DNA of 64,000 bases from Acidimicrobiales bacterium (lineage in GTDB: Bacteria > Actinomycetota > Acidimicrobiia > Acidimicrobiales > RAAP-2), in contig JANXWA010000008.1 in NCBI GenBank assembly GCA_025351385.1, forward strand, positions 1 to 64,000. The letters are read 5' to 3'. The translations under genes and the position numbers were made by a program. Position 1 is the first letter of the stretch. Every line of letters begins with the position of its first letter. The notes under the pieces were generated by a model, which ran no database searches, was not told the DNA's origin, and was given only the letters and a program-made list of their open reading frames with translations. This document shows positions 56,234 to 64,000 of the stretch, piece by piece.

Positions 56234-57051
56234 GCCACTCGACGCGCCGGTGGCTTCTTCGCGTCGTGGTGATCGCCTACCTCGGCGCCCTCGTGGGACT
56301 TCCCGTGGTGTTCCTCTTCGGCAAGGCGCTGGGCCACGGCCTATCGGCCTTCGTGACCCAAGTCACCCAGCCCAGTGCGGTCGCAGCTCTGAAGCTCTCC
56401 GCTGAGGTGGCCCTGATCGCGGTGCCCCTCAACACCCTCGTCGGGATCGGCGCCGCCCTCTTGCTCGCGCGACGAAGCTTCGTCGGCAACCGCGCCCTGA
56501 CGACCGCCTTCGACGTGCCGGTCGCGGTCTCACCCATCATCATCGGCATCGCGCTCGTGCTCGCCTACTCGAGGATCGGATGGTTCGGGGGTTGGCTCTC
56601 GGCCAATGGGATCCGGATCCTGTTCTCCCCGGCGGGCATTGTGCTCGCCACGATGGCCGTCTCGCTGCCCTACGTGCTGCGCTCGGTACTGCCGGTACTC
56701 GTCGAGGTCGGACGTGAGCAGGAGCAGGCCGCGCGAACGCTCGGGGCCGGGGGCCTTCGGATCTTCTGGCAGGTGACCCTCCCGGCGATCCGGTGGGGCG
56801 TCCTCTACGGGGTCACCCTCACGATTGCGCGCACCCTCGGCGAGTTCGGCGCGGTGCTCGTCGTCTCGGGCAACATCTCGGGCCGCACCCAGACGCTGCC
56901 CATCTACATCTACGACAGTTGGGACCAGAGCTACAACACGCTCGGCGCGTTCGCCGGCGCCCTGGTACTCGCCACGATCTCCATCGTGGCCCTCGTGATC
57001 CTGTCAGCGCTCCGTTCCCGCGAGAGGAGACTCCATGTCGATTTCACTTAG
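56230..57051 (+). CDS. cysW: Sulfate ABC transporter permease, CysW type
   Basis: TAFDVPVAVSPIIIGIALVLAYSRIGWFGGWL, QAARTLGAGGLRIFWQVTLPAIRWGVLYGVTLTIARTLGEFGAVLVVSGNISGRTQTLPIYIYD. Confidence 0.94.
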   Translation: MSHSTRRWLLRVVVIAYLGALVGLPVVFLFGKALGHGLSAFVTQVTQPSAVAALKLSAEVALIAVPLNTLVGIGAALLLARRSFVGNRALTTAFDVPVAVSPIIIGIALVLAYSRIGWFGGWLSANGIRILFSPAGIVLATMAVSLPYVLRSVLPVLVEVGREQEQAARTLGAGGLRIFWQVTLPAIRWGVLYGVTLTIARTLGEFGAVLVVSGNISGRTQTLPIYIYDSWDQSYNTLGAFAGALVLATISIVALVILSALRSRERRLHVDFT

Positions 57052-58021
57052 CCACCTGACCAAGCGTTACGGCCCCCACACCGTCGTCGATGACGTCAGC
57101 GTCGAGATCGCCTCCGGCTCGTTGACGGCGGTGCTCGGACCGTCCGGCTCGGGCAAGTCCACGCTGCTGAAGCTCATCGGCGGCCTCGAAACCCTCGACG
57201 GGGGCCGAGTCGTCATTGAGGGCGACGACGTCACCCACGTCGATCCCCGCCACCGCGACATCGGCTTCTGTTTCCAGCACTACGCGCCGTTTCGCCACAT
57301 GACCGTGGCGAAGAACGTCGCCTTCGGGCTAAAGGTCCGCAAGCGTCCCAAGGACGAGATCAAGCGCAAGGTGGACGACCTGCTCGAGCTGGTGAAGCTC
57401 GAGCACAAGGCCGAGTCCTATCCCGCCCAGCTCTCCGGCGGCGAACGCCAGCGAATGGCCCTCGCCCGGGCCCTCGCGATCCAACCACGGGTGCTGTTGC
57501 TCGACGAGCCCTTCGGGGCCCTTGACGCGATGGTGCGAACGGAGTTGCGCCATTGGGTGAAGGAACTGCACCGCGAGATCCGCGTGACCACGATCCTGGT
57601 CACCCACGACCAGGACGAGGCCATGGAGGTGGCCGACCAGCTCCTCATCATGCACAAGGGCCGGATCGAGCAGACCGGGAGCCCCACCGACCTCTACCAG
57701 CGGCCCTCGACGCCCTTCGTCCACGAGTTCCTCGGTCCGACCACCGTCTTCAAGGGAGAGGTCGTGCGACCGCACGACCTGGCGCTGCTCGCCCCCGGCC
57801 ACGGCGTCATCGACGGGACGGTGGCGTCCATCACGGACTTGGGCTTCGAGGTCCAAGTGACGGTACTGCTCAGCGACGGCTCGACCCCGTGGGTACAGCT
57901 CAGTCGCAACGAGTTCGATCGGCTGCGCCTGCAGGTCGAGTCACCGGTCTCGATGCGCGAACGCGACCGACGTCTCGAAACCGGGTCCGCGTTGACGCGC
58001 GCGACCCAATTGCGTCGGTAA
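57035..58021 (+). CDS. cysA: Sulfate ABC transporter ATPase, CysA type
   Basis: LTKRYGPHTVVDDVSVEIASGSLTAVLGPSGSGKSTLLKLIGGLE, LSGGERQRMALARALAIQPRVLLLDEPFGALDA. Confidence 0.94.
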   Translation: MSISLSHLTKRYGPHTVVDDVSVEIASGSLTAVLGPSGSGKSTLLKLIGGLETLDGGRVVIEGDDVTHVDPRHRDIGFCFQHYAPFRHMTVAKNVAFGLKVRKRPKDEIKRKVDDLLELVKLEHKAESYPAQLSGGERQRMALARALAIQPRVLLLDEPFGALDAMVRTELRHWVKELHREIRVTTILVTHDQDEAMEVADQLLIMHKGRIEQTGSPTDLYQRPSTPFVHEFLGPTTVFKGEVVRPHDLALLAPGHGVIDGTVASITDLGFEVQVTVLLSDGSTPWVQLSRNEFDRLRLQVESPVSMRERDRRLETGSALTRATQLRR

Positions 58022-58032
58022 GGTCTGTGTCC

Positions 58033-58488
58033 ATGGACTACACGGACTCGATTGACATCTCAGCGTCGCCCGCGAAGGCCTTCGCCCTCCTGACAGACCT
58101 GCCCGGGATGGGCCGGCTCTCACCGGAGAACACCGGCGGGGCGTGGATCGGCGCCGCGACCGGGCCAGCGGTCGGAGCACGGTTCCGGGGGACGAACTCG
58201 CGCGACGACGACTCGTGGTCGACCGTCGCCAAGGTCACGCGGTACGAACCGCCGCGGGACTTCGCCTTCGAGGTCACCTGGCACCGCTTCCGAATCTCGC
58301 GCTGGGAGTTCTCCGTCGAGGAGACCGCCACGGGATGTCGCGTCACCGAGACGTGGACCGACCGGCGAAACGCGGTCATCCGCAAGGACGGCGACTCCGG
58401 GGACTTCAGGCGCGCCGAATTCACGGTCCACTCGATCCGCACGACCCTCGAGAGCCTGAAGCAGCTCTGCGAGACGCCCCCGACCTGA
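58033..58488 (+). CDS. SRPBCC family protein
   Basis: DSIDISASPAKAFALLTDLPGMGRLSPENTGGAWIG...TEVTETW-like pattern (CRVTETWTDRR). Confidence 0.83.
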   Translation: MDYTDSIDISASPAKAFALLTDLPGMGRLSPENTGGAWIGAATGPAVGARFRGTNSRDDDSWSTVAKVTRYEPPRDFAFEVTWHRFRISRWEFSVEETATGCRVTETWTDRRNAVIRKDGDSGDFRRAEFTVHSIRTTLESLKQLCETPPT

Positions 58489-58528
58489 TCGTCACGGTCG
58501 CGTGACATCGACCCCGTAGGGTTGGGTC

Positions 58529-58843
58529 GTGGCGAAATCATCGGGCTTCTCGAGCGGCGGCGAACTGCAGCGGATCATCGACGCGGCGCGCTCCCCGGAG
58601 TGGAGCGTCGGCGAGGGCCGCGCCAACCAGATAATGGCGACGCGTGACTCGGGCCAGATCGGCCTGCCGTGGGTGATCACGGCCGACCGGGTGGGCAAGG
58701 GAATGCGGGTCTCACTCTACCGACCCGGCGACGACGTTCGCGTCGAGGGCGACGTGATCGGCGAGATCTCGGGCAACCCCCGCGAGATGGGCCGTCAGTT
58801 GCGATCGCTGCTCGAAGAGACGCCGCTCGACCTCATCGACTGA
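58529..58843 (+). CDS. Hypothetical protein
   Basis: 104-aa ORF from GTG with coding-like composition: SPEWSVGEGRANQIMATRDSGQIGLPWVITADRVGKGMRVSLYRPGDDV. Confidence 0.6.
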   Translation: MAKSSGFSSGGELQRIIDAARSPEWSVGEGRANQIMATRDSGQIGLPWVITADRVGKGMRVSLYRPGDDVRVEGDVIGEISGNPREMGRQLRSLLEETPLDLID

Positions 58844-59264
58844 CGGAACCTTCCCGGATACTGGCCAGGAGACGAGTTCTCGACCGTACGCGTGGGCGGA
58901 GAGTTCCGGTCACTCCTCGTAGTGCGCCGGTCCATGCCACCCGCTGGGCGCATCTGGCTACGAGTCCACGCGACCGCGCGTCTTTCGCGATGCGGAGGCC
59001 TTCACCATTCGCCCGACGACGCCCGGGAGGCAGTTGCGACACCTTAACCACGGTCGGCGCAGAAGTTCGGCTCGGTGAGAGACGGCCGCAGAGGAACATT
59101 GCGTCACCTCTTGACGCCTCGATCCTGTTCGATGCCCTCGGCGCACGGGAACTCTCGGGCCCACGCCGATCTCGCCACCGACTCAGACGTCGTCATTCGG
59201 CCTCGGTGATCATCGAATCGCCCAGGACGTCTTGGGTCGTTGACCCCGGTGGACCGGGTCGGCG

Positions 59265-60197
59265 CTAGTACGTCGGCCCGAAGGCCGAACCACTGGACGT
59301 GACCACAACGACGTTCGTGTTCCCTGTTCCACTCACCCCGACCGGCGCACAGGCGTCGATGATGGTGCCACCTCCCAGGACCGTCAAGGGGGACGAGACC
59401 AGATAGGCCTGGTTGCTCACGGCGCCGCCAACGAGAAGGAAGTAGACGGTGGTGTGGCCACTGACGAATCCGGTGCCGGTGATCCGGATCTTCTTCGACG
59501 TGGGGACGCACAGCGCGGTGCTATTCGCGTTGTCGAACGGCCCCACCGTGGGCGGACGTACATCGAAGGCCCAATTGAGCACGGTCAAGCTGCTGCCGCA
59601 ACCAGTGATCGTGATCGACACTGGATTGAGATACCCCACGCAGCCATCGACTCCGCTCTTGGGCAGGTAGTCGCTGAGGGCGACAATCGTCTGGAGACGC
59701 GGAGCGAGCAGGCACGACTGAGCGGACACTGAGCTGCGACACGTCGAGATGGTGACCACCCGAGTCACCTTCGCACCCGGAGAGAAGCGCGTGCTGCACC
59801 AGGCAGCGACTGTTTGTCCCTGCGTTGAGACAGTCGCCTGTCCGGACACGGTCGGCCAGCACGGAGCCGGCGGGAACGCGTTCAGGGTCTGATTGATGAA
59901 GTTGTAGCGCACGTATTGAACCGCAGTCGCGTTCGCGTCGTTCGCCGCCGACTCCATCGCGTGGGCCCCGGTGAAGTTCGCGGTGTTGCCCAGGTCACTG
60001 CCCGCCAGGTTCACCACCGCGACGGTGACCAGGCTCACCGCGGTGAGGAAGATCAGAGCCAGGATGAGTGTCGCTCCCGACTCGTGCCTCCTACCGCCTC
60101 GACGCGATTGATCGTTTCGCGCTTCGGGGCTCGTCGGGCGAGCGAGCCGCTCCCAAACTCGCCTCACCGGCGCCTTTCTCTGGGCCAGTCGGCTCAT
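59265..60197 (-). CDS. PilX-like pilus-associated protein with IPT/TIG-like C-terminal region
   Basis: ESGATLILALIFLTAVSLVTVAVVNLAGSDLGNTANF single N-terminal TM; RITGTGFVSGHTTVYFLLVGG...ITDACAPVG-like TIG pattern. Confidence 0.65.
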   Translation of the reverse strand: MSRLAQRKAPVRRVWERLARPTSPEARNDQSRRGGRRHESGATLILALIFLTAVSLVTVAVVNLAGSDLGNTANFTGAHAMESAANDANATAVQYVRYNFINQTLNAFPPAPCWPTVSGQATVSTQGQTVAAWCSTRFSPGAKVTRVVTISTCRSSVSAQSCLLAPRLQTIVALSDYLPKSGVDGCVGYLNPVSITITGCGSSLTVLNWAFDVRPPTVGPFDNANSTALCVPTSKKIRITGTGFVSGHTTVYFLLVGGAVSNQAYLVSSPLTVLGGGTIIDACAPVGVSGTGNTNVVVVTSSGSAFGPTY

Positions 60198-61687
60198 GGC
60201 TGCGTGTAGAGGACGGTCCAGTTCGCCGTCGGAGTGTTGGAGCCACCGCCATTGCCACGCTGGATCTTGACGTTGAGTGACGTTGCCGCCGATACCGCGA
60301 CTGACGTCGTCACCGTGCACGAGGTGGTTCCTACGGGAAGGGAGCACGCCAGTGGAGTCGGATTGGCGTTTCCGGCCGAAACGAGGTCCACGGTGAGGGA
60401 TACGCTCCTCGTGTCAACACCCGAGAGAGTGACCGTGAGGCCGATCAGCGTCTCGGCGGTCCCGGGGGTGATCGTGTTCGACGTGGACGTTGAAGATTCG
60501 ACCGACGAGTCGTCGATCTCGAAATAGCGAGTTCCGCTCGAGAGTTGGCCACTGGTCTGACCTAGGTAGACGGAGGTGATCGTCAAAGTGCCGGCGGCGT
60601 AGCTGTAGGTGGCCGAGTAGTTCGACGGGCTTCCCAAGGTGAAGCTCACGGTGGCCGCGCTCGGCATCACGCTGTACGTGCCCCTGTTAGTGGGTGGTGT
60701 CGACGAGGGTCCGTAGGCGGTTATGCCGGTGCCGACGTAGGAGTAGCTCGCCGACGTCACGGTGGCGGTGTCGCCACCCACGAGTCCCACGACGCTCGAA
60801 GTGTCGGTCACCGCAGGACTCCCGGTGTAGGCCACAGTCTGGTTGTCGGCCGTGACGGTCAAGGTCGCTTGGAAAATCGTCAGGCCGCCCGCGACGTAGA
60901 TGTACGGCTGGGGGTAGTTCGCCGAAGAGCCCGACGTGAAGTTCACGGCGGCGGCGCTCGGTGTGACGCTGTACGTGCCGACGTTAGTTGGTCGTGTCGT
61001 CGAGGGACCGTAGGAGGTCGCGCCCGTGCCAACGTAGGTGTAGGTCGCCGACGTCACCGTGGCTACGTCATTGCCCCGCAGGCACGAGACGTACGAAGTG
61101 TCTGCCAACGCATGGGTTCCCGTGTACGGCAGCGCCTGATTGACCGCGGTCACGGTCAGGGCCGGGGTGGCGACTCCGCACGCGACTTGGGCGGCGCCCT
61201 GCACCACCACGTCATCCGACCACGCTCCGCCGTGACCGGCCACCGTGATTGTCAACTGCTGAGGGAAGCCCTCAAGGCAGGTCGCGGCCGGGTCGAAACT
61301 CTGCAGGTTGAAGAACGCGACCGCAGCCACCGACGCCGAATAGCCGGTCGACGCCGGAATGGCCAGGGGCCCGGCCAACTCCGACGTGTAGTTGGCATTC
61401 GACACCGACGCGCACTTGTCCATGGTCGAAGCGCCCTGCTGGAATGAGGCGATCACCGACTCCGAAACGGTACGCAGCCACGTGTCGCCGACCGCCAGGT
61501 TCCGATGCTCGGCCGAGGCGGTAATTGATGTCGCGAACGCTGACAACAGGGCGACCACCGTCAGGCTCAGCACAATCAGGGCCATCAACACTTCAACGAG
61601 GGTGTCGCCTCGCTCATCCCGGGGGGACACCTTGACTGCGTGTGTCAAATGCCACCGTCCGACCACGATGGTCTTGAGGCGGGTCAT
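60194..61687 (-). CDS. PilV-like prepilin with two MBG-like tandem repeats
   Basis: DERGDTLVEVLMALIVLSLTVVALLSAFATSITASAEH prepilin-like segment; two repeats of LTVTAxNQxxxYTG...YSYVGTG.xxYGPS...GTYSVxPSAA. Confidence 0.72.
   Translation of the reverse strand: MTRLKTIVVGRWHLTHAVKVSPRDERGDTLVEVLMALIVLSLTVVALLSAFATSITASAEHRNLAVGDTWLRTVSESVIASFQQGASTMDKCASVSNANYTSELAGPLAIPASTGYSASVAAVAFFNLQSFDPAATCLEGFPQQLTITVAGHGGAWSDDVVVQGAAQVACGVATPALTVTAVNQALPYTGTHALADTSYVSCLRGNDVATVTSATYTYVGTGATSYGPSTTRPTNVGTYSVTPSAAAVNFTSGSSANYPQPYIYVAGGLTIFQATLTVTADNQTVAYTGSPAVTDTSSVVGLVGGDTATVTSASYSYVGTGITAYGPSSTPPTNRGTYSVMPSAATVSFTLGSPSNYSATYSYAAGTLTITSVYLGQTSGQLSSGTRYFEIDDSSVESSTSTSNTITPGTAETLIGLTVTLSGVDTRSVSLTVDLVSAGNANPTPLACSLPVGTTSCTVTTSVAVSAATSLNVKIQRGNGGGSNTPTANWTVLYTQP
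60577..61162 (-). repeat. Two tandem about 290-bp units encoding MBG-like repeats (limits approximate)
   Basis: Parallel peptide units ALTVTAVNQALPYTGTHALADTS... and TLTVTADNQTVAYTGSPAVTDTS.... Confidence 0.65.
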
Positions 61688-63372
61688 GGCTGAATCACGA
61701 CACCGTCGTTGTTGCTGAAGTTGGCCCAGTCACTCACTACGAAGGTCGTCGTGATCTGCCAGTTGTTGAACGCTTGGATGCCGCCCAGCGGTATGTAGAA
61801 GCCCCCGCCGTCGTACGAGTTGCCCGAGTTGGCACCGCTGATGTTGACGGGATAAGTCTGACCGACCGCGGCGGCGTCCCAAATCGCGATGCCGAAGTAT
61901 GAGGCACCCAGATACGAATCGAGCCCCGTCAGGTTCACGGTCGAATGATTGTTAAACGTCACGGCGCCACTCTTGATGTAGAAGAGGACCCCCTCGCCAT
62001 TGCTGGTAATCGTGCCCCCTCCGAGCGACAGGGCCGAGGTCGTTCCGGTGCTTCCGAAGGTGTAGACGCCATTTGAGAACTCGGCCGATTGGCCGTTCAA
62101 GTTGAGTCCAGCCTTGAACCAGTACGCGCCCCCAGTGAAGTCCAAGGTGGACGCCGAGCCGAGGCCGGGGTCCGTCGCATAGACGCCCGACGGGCAGATC
62201 GACAAGCCGTTCGAGTTCGGGGCTCCGCACGCGCTGACCCCGCCAGGGACCGGCGGCGGTGCTATCGGAGGCGTGGCGTTGGTGAAAGGGTCTTGCACGG
62301 TGGTGGAGTAGATCTGGGTGATGGTCGACCGGCCGCCGGTGACCGCGTTCAGCGACGGGTCGGCCGACGCAACGTCCGACACTCCGAGAGTCGAGTTGTT
62401 GCCCAGTTGGATGGAGTGGTTGCACGTTGAACCGGTGCTCAACAGCCCGTTACCAGTGCCTCCCCCAACGTTGATGGTGATACTCGAGTTGGCCGAGTTG
62501 CCAGTGGACAGGACTGGAGTGATGGCGTTGCCGTTGGCGTCGCAAGTGAGGGTCGATCCGAACAGCGTGAGGGGGGCGAAGGGGAAGGTGGAGGACGAGC
62601 CGCCACCGGACCCGCCAACGACCCGTGGCGTCGCGGTGAGGGTGAACTGGAACTCGGTGGTCGACGCACCCGCACCGGTCTGAACCAGGTCATAAACCAG
62701 GAAGGTGACATTCTGGATCTCGGTAGTCGGAATCCAGACTCCCGATCCCGGCGGCACGCCCGGACCAGTCGGTGGATTGTTGCTGGAGCAGTCCGTCGCG
62801 GCTACACACGTGATCGTGGGAGCGATGGTACCCGTCACGTCGAGATTGGTGGCCAGGACCGTGGTGCTCGACGCAGTCGTGCTGAATCCAGTACAGGACT
62901 GACGTAGGAGCGTGTACGAGTTACCGTCGAGCTCGTACACGTACGAGACGTACGTTGAGTAGCTGCTGGGAAGTGGACCGCTGCTGCTAGGCACTGGGCC
63001 CCCGCTCCAAGCCAAACCCAACAACTGAGTCTGCGCGGGAGCGGGCGACAACGCGGACTGGCACTGGGGCGTCGTCGGATACTCCGTGATCAGCGCAGCA
63101 CTCTGGACGTCCTTCAAGAAGACCGACGAAACAACTTGGGCGCTGCCCGTGTCGAGGAGACGTCCTGAGACACCGTTCTGGAGGGAGAACACGGAGAACA
63201 GCCCCAAGGAGATCGCGCCGATCACGAGAGGCATGATGACGATAACGATCAGTAGTTCGACCAGGGTGAAGCCGGCGTCAGTGCTATCCGCCTGAGCTCG
63301 AGATGACGTCTCGGCACCGGCCGTGAAAGGACAAACGTTGTGAACGACCCCGTTTCGAGACCAATTTTTCAT
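61684..63372 (-). CDS. Large prepilin-like protein with N-terminal methylation motif
   Basis: STDAGFTLVELLIVIVIMPLVIGAISLGLFSVFSLQNG class III prepilin motif; long Ser/Gly/Thr-rich exported region. Confidence 0.8.
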   Translation of the reverse strand: MKNWSRNGVVHNVCPFTAGAETSSRAQADSTDAGFTLVELLIVIVIMPLVIGAISLGLFSVFSLQNGVSGRLLDTGSAQVVSSVFLKDVQSAALITEYPTTPQCQSALSPAPAQTQLLGLAWSGGPVPSSSGPLPSSYSTYVSYVYELDGNSYTLLRQSCTGFSTTASSTTVLATNLDVTGTIAPTITCVAATDCSSNNPPTGPGVPPGSGVWIPTTEIQNVTFLVYDLVQTGAGASTTEFQFTLTATPRVVGGSGGGSSSTFPFAPLTLFGSTLTCDANGNAITPVLSTGNSANSSITINVGGGTGNGLLSTGSTCNHSIQLGNNSTLGVSDVASADPSLNAVTGGRSTITQIYSTTVQDPFTNATPPIAPPPVPGGVSACGAPNSNGLSICPSGVYATDPGLGSASTLDFTGGAYWFKAGLNLNGQSAEFSNGVYTFGSTGTTSALSLGGGTITSNGEGVLFYIKSGAVTFNNHSTVNLTGLDSYLGASYFGIAIWDAAAVGQTYPVNISGANSGNSYDGGGFYIPLGGIQAFNNWQITTTFVVSDWANFSNNDGVVIQP

Positions 63373-63757
63373 AGTCCAACCTTCCAATGGCCTTAGGTAC
63401 CATATATCTCGTAGGTATGATTGGAAAGGTCCATCGAACCACAGCACCCCTTCAAAGTCAAGTGCGACCGGTATTGTCAAGCGGCGACGGGCTTTCGAAG
63501 GGCAGTAATCGTGGTGAAGAATCGCGAAGCTCCCGCGAGCATCGTCCTGTGGTTTCTGATCTCGTGGTTGCCCATTTCCGATCTTTTTTGAATCGTTGAC
63601 CGTGAACGTGGCTCGATAACGCTGGCGCCAAGAAGACGAGACCGGGCGAACGTGTCGAGCGACGTCGTCTGCGACGCCGGCCGGCGTCTAAGTCACAGTC
63701 AAATCGGTCCACTAGCCTACGGGCCATGAACCCCTTTAGCGGACACTAGGACCCGTC

Positions 63758-64000
63758 GTGCTCGGACTACTTATCGGCGGATGTGCGGTACTGGGTCTCG
63801 CAGTCGGTTCATTCCTGAACGTCGTGATCTACCGTGTCCCTCGCCACGAATCCATCGTCTCGCCCCGATCCGCTTGTCCCACGTGCCACGCACAAATCCT
63901 TGACCGCGATAACATTCCGATCGTCTCATGGGTTCTCCTGCGAGGTCGATGCCGGAACTGTCGAGAGCCGATTTCCTGGCGCTACCCCCTCGTGGAATTG
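63758..64000 (+). CDS. Prepilin peptidase (partial, runs off window)
   Basis: [81 protein letters not shown]; two CxxC pairs. Not in ORF track because it is open at the edge. Confidence 0.9.
   Translation, partial: MLGLLIGGCAVLGLAVGSFLNVVIYRVPRHESIVSPRSACPTCHAQILDRDNIPIVSWVLLRGRCRNCREPISWRYPLVEL

Noticed and set aside
58958-59164. Possible tRNA-like sequence on the minus strand (ORF with GRMVKASASR peptide)
   Set aside because: No T-loop TTCGA or acceptor pairing found by eye; treated as non-coding or unknown.

Overview
High-GC bacterial chromosomal window, gene-dense; gene content and style suggest an actinobacterium, possibly acidimicrobial (taxonomy is inference only). It opens with a likely tRNA 3' fragment and closes with the start of a prepilin peptidase gene. 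I support about 60 genes. Main blocks: (i) a PknB-type Ser/Thr kinase, then a Pat/PatZ-like GNAT, an AcuC/HDAC-family deacetylase and a UspA protein, convergent with an AMP-forming acyl-CoA synthetase; (ii) a Liv-type ABC transporter with a fused LivM-LivG; (iii) a MpaB-like/UbiA-like/UbiE-like cluster; (iv) a class E/F-type sortase next to an ice-binding-like (DUF3494-type) surface protein; (v) a sugar/sugar-acid locus (IclR regulator, enolase-superfamily dehydratase, FAH hydrolase, aldose epimerase, SDRs, Zn-ADH, MalEFGK-type ABC transporter, M24 hydrolase); (vi) a GltD-like/ferredoxin flavoprotein with KorA/KorB; (vii) a sulfate ABC transporter; (viii) overlapping large prepilin-like genes divergent from a prepilin peptidase. 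Points worth a second look: the acuABC-like acylation switch, shared GGAAC-N3-ATTCC operators in the sugar locus, perfect stem-loops at three ABC substrate-binding-protein/permease junctions (two inside permease 5' coding sequence), a nested palindrome before the sulfate operon, and a small Cys-rich ORF with an in-frame TGA. No CRISPR array, rRNA or transposon was seen. Family assignments come from motif recognition, not database searches.
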